Below are positions 31,365 to 37,422 of a DNA stretch of 37,422 nucleotides, piece after piece. Numbering within the stretch: the first letter of the stretch is position 1; every line of letters begins with the position of its first letter. Source of the DNA: UBA668 sp043740085 (lineage in GTDB: Bacteria > Actinomycetota > Acidimicrobiia > Acidimicrobiales > Ilumatobacteraceae); contig JAYUCY010000124.1 of the NCBI GenBank assembly GCA_043740085.1, forward strand, positions 1 to 37,422. The letters run 5' to 3'. A program made the position numbers and the translations under genes. The notes beneath the pieces were generated by a model. The model was not told where the DNA came from and searched no databases. It saw only the letters and a list, made by a program, of their open reading frames with translations.

Positions 31365-33696
31365 TCGGCCGCGGGCTCATCGGCAACTCCATCGGCCGAT
31401 TGCGGCGACGGCGGTCGGGCCAGAAGTAGAGGCAGACAACGCCGAGCCAACCGAGAGCCATGATCACCAGCGAGAGGTTGAGCCACGGTGGGTCGTAGCG
31501 CAGGACGATGTGGTGCGGCCCGGCAGTCACCTGCACGCCGGTCCACATGCCATCGACGGGGATGACCTGTTGCTCGTGGCCATCGACCGAGACGGTCCAG
31601 CCCGTGTCGAATTGTTCGTTGATTGCGACCACCGCGGGTTGCGCAGCCACGACGTTGACCTCGCGATGACCGGAGTAGTCCGAGCTGGTGGTGAACCCGT
31701 CTGGCGCACAGTTCGCGCTGCACGAAAGGACAGCCGATGCGTCCTCCACCAGCCCGATGTCGGTGAGGCGACCACTGTTGTCAGCGCGCAGGCTATTGCC
31801 CGCGTCCTCGGGACTGGCGACGAGCTGTGCGGCGTACCACACGGTTGCGTCGCCCTTCCACAGCGGGTTTGCGTAGATCTCGAAGCGGCCGTCAACTGTC
31901 GCTCGCGTCCACCCTGGCATGGCTTCGGCACCCGAGCCGCGAGTGGGGTCGAACATCACGTAATGCACGCCAAGCCGGGCCATCGGCTCTTGCTCGAGCA
32001 CGTACGGTGCCTGCCCGCGGAACGGAAGGTCGTTGATGGTGGGGATGATCTGCAGCAGTGCCGCGTGCCACCGGCGGCTGATGGCGGTGCCACCGTCGTA
32101 GCCGTCGATGGACCGGATGCCGAGAATGGAGTTTGCGTTGGGGCGCATGCCCTGCACGAGGTAGGTGGGCTCGTACTCCTCGTTGGTCATCGCCAGCGTG
32201 AGGCCGGGTCGTTGCGCCAGCCACTCGACGCCAGGGCCTACCAGCTCGCTGGTGGAGGTGATCACCGGGTCGTGCCAGTTGGTGAGCCAGTTGATCGGCA
32301 CTGCCAGCTCGAAGACAGCGAGCACCACGAGCAGGCCGGCGGCGGCTGCTCGGCTTCTGGAGTGGGCGACGAACGCGATGATCGCAACCAACACGGCGAT
32401 GGCCAGCCAGAGCAGTTCGTTGGAGGTGCCGCCACGTTCCACCCCAAACCACATCGCCGCGGCGAGGCCAACTGTGACAGCTACGACGGCAGCACCTTCG
32501 GCCGTGGCACGTCGGCTGCGCAGCCGGTCGATTCCGAAACCGGCGAGCAAGATCAGGACCATCACCAGTACCCAGTTCCAGCGCGCCGACACGCGGGGCT
32601 GGTCGAAGCCGGGGAGGAACGCGCGAGCGAAGGTCATCGTGGGCGAGCGCAGGCCGAGGGAGAGGGACGCGGCAAAGGCGGCGACGGCCATCAGGCTGAT
32701 CAGCGACCACCGTCGTGTGCGGATGACGGTGACGCAGCCGACGATGGCCAGGGCCACGACAGCGGCTCCGGCGAAGGTGATGCGCTCGCCACCGCCGAGC
32801 AGGTTGTTCAGGCCCGACATTGGTTGCCCCAGCAGCAGCCGCGGGAACTGGCGCAATGGCATCACGAAGAGGGGTTGCATCAGCGCGGCCGAGTCGCGCT
32901 CGGCCGCTGCCGCAGCAGCGATGCTCTCGCGTGCCGCCAACAGCACCGGTGCTGCCATCACCAGCGCCAGCCCACCGGCGGGGGCGAACCAGCCGGCACG
33001 CCGCCATTGGCGGTGCTCAATCATCAGCCCGATGGTCCATGCGCCCAGCAGTGTCGCGGCCATCAGAATCGACTGCGGATGGCCAGAGGTGATGATGCAC
33101 CAGACCACAACTGCGAGTGCGGCAGCAGCCCTTCGTGGGCGCGCCGAGGTGATGATCAAGTAGATGCAGATTGCGGCCCAGGGCACCCACACCAGTGGTG
33201 GGAAGTGAAGGAGCAGCGTGACACGAAACAGCGTTGCGCCCGACCACATCGCGGCAACTGCCATCGCTGCCGGAGAGGGACGGGCGAGACCCAGGAGGCG
33301 ACCGAGGGCATAGAAGCCGAGGCCGAAGATGAGGAGATGGGCAACCATCTCCATGTCGGTGCCGAGCAGGTCGGGGAATGGTGCGGCCAGCCAGTGGAGC
33401 GGGTACAGGCCGGCGCTGAACAGGTTACCCAGCTGCGGCGTGCCGCCGAAGATGGTGTCTGACCACAGTGCCATGCGGCCATGGCGCCACGCGTCGAGTG
33501 TGACCTGCTGTGAGGGGGTGGAGTAGGTGACGTCGTCGAAACCGATACCCGAGAGCAGCACGCGCATGGACATGTAGATCCAGGCGGCGGCGATGACCAC
33601 GACGTCGAGTACCGCGTAGCGGTTCACCGAACGCCAGCGAGTGGTGCGTGCGGCTGGCTCGGCCGTTGCACCCTCGTTCCCCGTAGTGGCGCTCAC
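31219..33696 (-). CDS. YfhO-like multi-spanning membrane protein
   Basis: The 825-residue protein has about a dozen hydrophobic helices in the N-terminal 530 residues. The first follows RYAVLDVVVIAAAWIYM, and the first loop carries the acidic GFDDVTY. A large extracytoplasmic domain and one last helix (LNLSLVIMALGWLGVVCLYF) follow. This is the plan of YfhO/GT-C-like membrane proteins proposed to transfer sugars from polyprenyl-phosphate donors to envelope polymers. The final 60 or so residues after WPDRRRRNR are Arg/Pro-rich and overlap the GT2 gene in another frame; they may be a real tail or the result of a frameshift. GTG 33696 is chosen because TAGTGT ends 7 nt before it; the frame is open to 33777. 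Confidence 0.78.
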   Translation of the reverse strand: MSATTGNEGATAEPAARTTRWRSVNRYAVLDVVVIAAAWIYMSMRVLLSGIGFDDVTYSTPSQQVTLDAWRHGRMALWSDTIFGGTPQLGNLFSAGLYPLHWLAAPFPDLLGTDMEMVAHLLIFGLGFYALGRLLGLARPSPAAMAVAAMWSGATLFRVTLLLHFPPLVWVPWAAICIYLIITSARPRRAAAALAVVVWCIITSGHPQSILMAATLLGAWTIGLMIEHRQWRRAGWFAPAGGLALVMAAPVLLAARESIAAAAAAERDSAALMQPLFVMPLRQFPRLLLGQPMSGLNNLLGGGERITFAGAAVVALAIVGCVTVIRTRRWSLISLMAVAAFAASLSLGLRSPTMTFARAFLPGFDQPRVSARWNWVLVMVLILLAGFGIDRLRSRRATAEGAAVVAVTVGLAAAMWFGVERGGTSNELLWLAIAVLVAIIAFVAHSRSRAAAAGLLVVLAVFELAVPINWLTNWHDPVITSTSELVGPGVEWLAQRPGLTLAMTNEEYEPTYLVQGMRPNANSILGIRSIDGYDGGTAISRRWHAALLQIIPTINDLPFRGQAPYVLEQEPMARLGVHYVMFDPTRGSGAEAMPGWTRATVDGRFEIYANPLWKGDATVWYAAQLVASPEDAGNSLRADNSGRLTDIGLVEDASAVLSCSANCAPDGFTTSSDYSGHREVNVVAAQPAVVAINEQFDTGWTVSVDGHEQQVIPVDGMWTGVQVTAGPHHIVLRYDPPWLNLSLVIMALGWLGVVCLYFWPDRRRRNRPMELPMSPRPSDPTARFQHRADTRNHRARLPHRRDARVQRGSNNPSDPRAGPGVAVHR

Positions 33697-33703
33697 CGGC
33701 AGC

Positions 33704-33709
33704 ACACTA
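33704..33709 (-). promoter_or_regulatory. -10 box of the YfhO-like gene
   Basis: TAGTGT on the minus strand lies 7 nt before GTG 33696. Confidence 0.35.
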
Positions 33710-33745
33710 TCTACGCGGCCTGGTCCGTCGCAGGGAGCCACCGAC

Positions 33746-34231
33746 ATGGCTGCGCAGTATCGTGACGTCGTGCCCACGGTGACCTTCGTCTACGTTGCCG
33801 TCGCGGCGGTCGCCGTCTTCCTGATGGCCGCGGTCGTGGTTGGTCGCGAGGCCCATCGCCTCGATTCCGTTGCGCCGCGCTCGGTCTACATTCCGGAGGA
33901 AGCGCTGGAGTTCGTCGCGGAGTATCTACCGGCGGAGTCGCAGGCGCGCCTCACACCCGATGAGCTCGAGCGTCTGCTCGCGTTTCACATGCGGTGGCTG
34001 CACGCGAAGGGTTTGCAGCCGACCAACGTGATTGACCGCCGCCAGGACGACGCGCTGGACGTGCTCATCACCGAGGACACGGTGACCGGGTACCTGCTGG
34101 GTGAGGCGGATGCAGAAGGCATCGAGATTCTTGACGACGTGGATGTGCTGCACGTGGTGGAGGCGCACCTCGCGTACTTCGAAGCCATCGGAGCGATTGG
34201 TCCCCCGGCAGTCGAACGTGACGGGCGCTAG
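33746..34231 (+). CDS. Membrane-anchored conserved hypothetical protein
   Basis: The 161-residue protein has one N-terminal transmembrane helix (about 8-28, VTFVYVAVAAVAVFLMAAVVV). A soluble domain follows (about 40-160) with YIPEEALEFVAEYLPAESQARLTPDELERLLAFHMRWLHAKGLQP, then VLITEDTVTGYLLGEADAEGIEI. I know of similar short actinobacterial proteins but no function. AGGGAG 8 nt before ATG 33746 supports this start. It is divergent from the YfhO-like gene and 10 bp before the methyltransferase ATG, and may belong with the envelope genes. Confidence 0.75.
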   Translation: MAAQYRDVVPTVTFVYVAVAAVAVFLMAAVVVGREAHRLDSVAPRSVYIPEEALEFVAEYLPAESQARLTPDELERLLAFHMRWLHAKGLQPTNVIDRRQDDALDVLITEDTVTGYLLGEADAEGIEILDDVDVLHVVEAHLAYFEAIGAIGPPAVERDGR

Positions 34232-34234
34232 CCT
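34229..34234 (+). promoter_or_regulatory. -10 box of the methyltransferase gene
   Basis: TAGCCT lies 7 nt before ATG 34242. Its TAG is also the stop codon of the preceding gene, so the methyltransferase may have a private promoter besides readthrough. Confidence 0.35.
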
Positions 34235-34241
34235 TGACGAA

Positions 34242-34961
34242 ATGCGCCACCGCGCCTCGCCGGAGGTAGCCGACGACAACCTGCTCACGACGCTGTCGTC
34301 GTTGGAGTCAGCCGTCAACTACAGGAACTGGTTGTTGCACCTCTCCAGCGCGTTCATGGCTGGCCCGGTGCTGGAGGTTGGGGCTGGTCGCGGTACGTTC
34401 ACACCGTTCCTTGCCAAGTCGGGTGCGGTCACTGCGCTGGAGCCCAGCGAGCGGATGGCCGAGCTGCTGAAGTCGGCAGTGGCCGCCGTGCCGCAGGTGT
34501 CGATTGTGGTCGGCGAATTGAGTGACGTGCCGCCAGCGCCAGTCCACGGTTCAGCCGTGATGTTCAACGTGCTCGAACACATCGAGAACGACGGCGAAGC
34601 GCTTCGCCAGATCTACGATCGTCTGGTCCCTGGCGGACATTTGGTGATCTGGGTGCCGGCCTTCCAGCTGCTGTACAGCGACTTCGATCGGCGGATTGGT
34701 CACCACCGTCGGTATCGGCTGCGCCCGCTGCGGTCGTTGGTGCAGCAGTCCGGTTATGAGGTTGTTCAGTCAAGCTACGCGAACGCCCCCGGGTGGGTCA
34801 GTTGGCTGCTGTTCTGTCGGCTGTTTCGGGCCACACCCACTGATGGGGCGGCGCCGCGTATCTACGATCGCTACGCGGTGCCCGTCATCCGGCGCATCGA
34901 GAGCGTGATTCGCCCGCCCTTCGGGCAGTCCGTCTTCCTGGTGGCGCGCAAGCCGCTATGA
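34242..34961 (+). CDS. Class I SAM-dependent methyltransferase
   Basis: The 239-residue protein has motif I VLEVGAGRGTFTPFL, the acidic end of the second strand in TALEPSERM, SAVMFNVLEHIENDGEALRQIYDRLVPGGHLVIWVPA and a C-terminal domain with VSWLLFCRLFR. This is the layout of methyltransferases found in glycan and polyprenyl-sugar clusters. The acceptor is unknown. It follows the membrane-anchored hypothetical gene and lies next to the YfhO and GT2 genes. Its stop overlaps the convergent Uma2 gene by 6 bp. Confidence 0.85.
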   Translation: MRHRASPEVADDNLLTTLSSLESAVNYRNWLLHLSSAFMAGPVLEVGAGRGTFTPFLAKSGAVTALEPSERMAELLKSAVAAVPQVSIVVGELSDVPPAPVHGSAVMFNVLEHIENDGEALRQIYDRLVPGGHLVIWVPAFQLLYSDFDRRIGHHRRYRLRPLRSLVQQSGYEVVQSSYANAPGWVSWLLFCRLFRATPTDGAAPRIYDRYAVPVIRRIESVIRPPFGQSVFLVARKPL

Positions 34962-35651
34962 GTCGCGCGCTGCTGCGGACTCCAGCTCATCGAGTCGTGC
35001 CTGCAACGCCTCCGCCCGTGCCGCCTCGGCGTTTGCTCGAGCCGTCTCACCGTCTGTGTGCACGCCCTCCTCGGCGGCCGTCAGCCAACGTCGCATGCCA
35101 TCGGCATCGTGGACGATCAGGTCGATGCCCTCGACACGTACGTGCACCCCGGTGGTGGGGCTCACCCAACCGGTCGCGGGGTTGAGAACTGCAACCAAGT
35201 TGCCAGCCTCGCGCACCCAGACCTCGAGCGTGCCAGCTTGTGGCTCGAACACCCAGTATTCGTCGACACCGTGGTGGTCGTAGAACAGTCGTTTGCGGGT
35301 CATCTCCGAATACGTGTTGCTGGGCGACAGCACCTCGACTGCAAGCGCAGGGTGCCCGCCGGCTTCCCATTGTCGGTAGCTGCCGTTCGTGTAGACATCG
35401 AATGGACGCGGCAGGCCAACAACGACCATGACATCGGCAGCGACGACTGTGGAAGGCTTTCCCTGGATTGGGTACCAGAAGAAGTCACCGCCCACGAGCA
35501 TGTCATCGCGACCCCTGAACACGCGCTCGAATCCAGCAACGAGCATGCGGATGACGATGCCTTGGATGAAACTCTCGGCCATCGGCTCGCCGTCGCTATC
35601 TGGGTAGATGACGTCGTCGAGAGCCGGTGGGTTGGCCGTGGACATGCTCAT
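34956..35651 (-). CDS. Uma2 family (DUF820) PD-(D/E)xK nuclease-like protein
   Basis: The 231-residue protein has the Uma2 core: an ADVMVVVGLPRP strand with Asp, LAVEVLSPSNTYSEMTRKRLFYDHHGVDEYWVFEP with the Glu-x-(Leu)-Ser-Pro-Ser motif and following basic residue, and a VWVREAGNLV strand. The C-terminal 40 residues are an Ala/Glu-rich helix (ARANAEAARAEALQARLDEL) that may form a coiled coil. Uma2 proteins share the restriction-endonuclease fold but their function is unclear, and they are abundant in cyanobacteria and actinobacteria. AAGGAG 7 nt before ATG 35651 supports the start. Confidence 0.87.
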   Translation of the reverse strand: MSMSTANPPALDDVIYPDSDGEPMAESFIQGIVIRMLVAGFERVFRGRDDMLVGGDFFWYPIQGKPSTVVAADVMVVVGLPRPFDVYTNGSYRQWEAGGHPALAVEVLSPSNTYSEMTRKRLFYDHHGVDEYWVFEPQAGTLEVWVREAGNLVAVLNPATGWVSPTTGVHVRVEGIDLIVHDADGMRRWLTAAEEGVHTDGETARANAEAARAEALQARLDELESAAARDS

Positions 35652-35754
35652 CACGCTACTCCTTTTGGAAGGTTGAGGACTTGGGGGAAGCCGGTGGCTG
35701 CAGAGTACGAAATCGGTGTGACAGGGTTCCTTCGTCGTCAAGGGTGCAGCCGAG

Positions 35755-35760
35755 TAGCGT
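35755..35760 (+). promoter_or_regulatory. -10 box of the small gene at 35768
   Basis: TAGCGT lies 7 nt before ATG 35768. Confidence 0.35.
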
Positions 35761-35767
35761 TCGGCGA

Positions 35768-35992
35768 ATGGAACGGCCGACTCGCTTCGAACACACACGA
35801 TTTCTTGGAGACAAGCGAACTCAGCTCGTCTACGACCTCGACACGTGGGCCGACGGCGCAGTGATCGACGAGATCGTGGCCGCCGACATTGGCATTTGCT
35901 TCGGCCCCGACACGTTGGCCGAGGCCCGCAATCGTGGTTACACGGCGGCGACGGTGGGGCGCACTCGCCGCCATCGCAAGCCACGGTCCTAG
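35768..35992 (+). CDS. Small conserved-looking hypothetical protein
   Basis: The 74-residue protein reads FLGDKRTQLVYDLDTWADG in its first half and GICFGPDTLAEARNRGY in its second, with a basic end (RTRRHRKPRS). The composition and clean leaderless-type start suggest a real gene. There is one Cys and no membrane segment. I do not know a function. It is divergent from the Uma2 gene and precedes the alpha/beta-hydrolase by 55 bp. Confidence 0.6.
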   Translation: MERPTRFEHTRFLGDKRTQLVYDLDTWADGAVIDEIVAADIGICFGPDTLAEARNRGYTAATVGRTRRHRKPRS

Positions 35993-36003
35993 TAGTTCTC
36001 GAG

Positions 36004-36058
36004 CAACGTCAGGTGCAACGTCAGGTGCAACGGCAGGTGAACGGCAGGTGAACGGCAG
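36004..36058. repeat. Tandem 11-12-bp repeat at the hydrolase start
   Basis: CAACGTCAGGTG occurs twice (36004-36015, 36016-36027), then CAACGGCAGGTG (36028-36039), AACGGCAGGTG (36040-36050) and a partial AACGGCAG (36051-36058). Each unit contains AGGTG, a ribosome-binding-site-like string, and the GTG start at 36048 lies in the fourth unit. Unit length changes from 12 to 11 bp, which alters frame. Confidence 0.85.
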
Positions 36059-36806
36059 CTTTGATTCGAGCGGGCTCAAGCTTGTGCGGCATCTCGCGCG
36101 GCCGGCTGGCCGCCCCGGCCCCACGTCGGGCCTCATTCTCTGCCATGGGTTTCCCATCGGCCCGCTGGATGCGCGCCAGAGCGGCGTCACGTTTCCCGAG
36201 CTGATCGACCGCGTGTCCAGCGAGCTGGGCTGGGTGGCGATGACGTTCAATTTTCGCGGGTGCGGAGGCAGCGAGGGTGACTTCTCATTGCAGGGTTGGG
36301 TCGACGATCTCCGCGCCGCGATCGATCATCTGATTGAAGAGACCAGCCCGACGGGTGTCTGGCTGGTGGGTACCAACACTGGCGGTTCGATCGCCACGTG
36401 TGTTGCCGCCGACGACCCGCGCGTGCGGGGCGCCGCGTTGCTGAGCCCGCGGGCCGACTTCGATGACTGGGCAGCGCAGCCGCGCCGCTTCCTCGAGCAC
36501 GCGCGCGAAATCGGGGCTATCCGCACGCCCGGCTTCCCGAATAACTTTGAGGAGTGGGCGCGTGAGCTACGCCGCTTTCGCCCCGTCGATGCGGCTCGCC
36601 GTTTCGCACCGCGCCCACTGATGGTGATGCATGGCGACGACGACGAGAGCGTGCCCACCGCCGATGCTCGTCAGCTCGCGGAAGCGCACGGCTCGGCCGA
36701 GCTGCGGCTGATCAACGGCGCCGGTCATCGCCTGCGTCACGACCCAAGGGCGGTCGCGGTGCTGCTCGGCTGGCTCGATCGCCAGCGGGCGCTCGACGAA
36801 GCCTGA
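36048..36806 (+). CDS. Alpha/beta-hydrolase-fold protein with Asn at the nucleophile position
   Basis: The 252-residue protein has the strand and oxyanion motif GLILCHGFP, FNFRGCGGSEG before the elbow, and the elbow VWLVG-T-N-T-GG. Asn (codon AAC) stands where the GxSxG Ser should be. Later come MVMHGDDDESVP with an acid and NGAGHRLRHD with a His, so the rest of the triad is in place. It may be a non-catalytic or altered hydrolase, or the motif may be shifted in this subfamily. The GTG start at 36048 is the first in frame after the tandem repeats and has AGGTG 8 nt upstream. Confidence 0.75.
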   Translation: MNGSFDSSGLKLVRHLARPAGRPGPTSGLILCHGFPIGPLDARQSGVTFPELIDRVSSELGWVAMTFNFRGCGGSEGDFSLQGWVDDLRAAIDHLIEETSPTGVWLVGTNTGGSIATCVAADDPRVRGAALLSPRADFDDWAAQPRRFLEHAREIGAIRTPGFPNNFEEWARELRRFRPVDAARRFAPRPLMVMHGDDDESVPTADARQLAEAHGSAELRLINGAGHRLRHDPRAVAVLLGWLDRQRALDEA

Positions 36807-36894
36807 CGTTCGAATGCGTGTGCGGTATGGCGTCGATCTTGCGACCGAAGTGTGGCCCGAACTCGCCGAGATCTCTGGGGTTGAGTGACTGGGG

Positions 36895-37422
<528 letters not shown>

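Noticed and set aside
31279..33462. 727-codon plus-strand frame opposite the YfhO-like gene
   Set aside because: The product is hydrophilic, low-complexity His/Gly/Glu-rich shadow sequence; the opposite strand encodes a clear membrane protein.

Overview
The window is GC-rich, densely coded chromosomal DNA from an actinobacterium, most likely of the Acidimicrobiia (Ilumatobacter-like). Evidence: a secreted protein with C-terminal VRVFDTR-type repeats, an actinobacterial SUF locus with a Rieske-type ferredoxin and SufU, HxlR, VapBC, FadE-type and Uma2 genes, and GTG starts. Many genes have a TAnnnT -10 box only 6-8 bases before the start codon, so their mRNAs are probably leaderless. No tRNA, rRNA, CRISPR array or prophage was seen. 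Positions 1-95 hold no gene I can support.

Layout. 96-2189: secreted SGNH-type surface protein. 2298-5168 (minus): operon of an alpha/beta-hydrolase, a thioredoxin-fold fusion protein and a UGSC-family protein. The last is interrupted by an in-frame UGA in the exact UGSC motif, followed at the right distance by a SECIS-like hairpin, so it should be a selenoprotein that ordinary gene calling splits in two. 5271-11537: metallo-beta-lactamase protein, MauE-like membrane protein, prolyl oligopeptidase, single-cluster ferredoxin, membrane-anchored zinc peptidase and divergent HxlR regulator. 11741-21937: Fe-S cluster assembly locus. 21946-30160: mostly single metabolic genes (PLP decarboxylase, desaturase, second metallo-beta-lactamase protein, amidase, CAP protein, hemolysin III, VapBC, acyl-CoA dehydrogenase). 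30161-30566: the one long gene-free gap, containing a 229-bp element with perfect 25-bp terminal inverted repeats. 30567-34961: envelope glycan genes (GT2, YfhO-like, methyltransferase). 34956-37422: Uma2 nuclease-like protein, two small or odd genes, and the 3' part of galE.

The SUF machinery lies in three transcription units: sufB alone; sufD-Rieske-sufC; and, on the other strand, a second sufC-sufS-sufU-nucleoside hydrolase-DUF2889. Each unit is preceded by the same 26-bp palindrome (ATT-n2-TACTA-n6-TAG-n4-AAT or close), a probable shared operator not described by any gene call. The L-serine dehydratase gene, itself a [4Fe-4S] enzyme, and a Cys-rich small protein lie inside the locus, and ferredoxin genes lie in and near it.

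Two parts deserve attention first: the UGSC selenoprotein operon, and the three-promoter SUF regulon with two SufC paralogs. Functional statements rest on motifs read by eye; no database search was possible.
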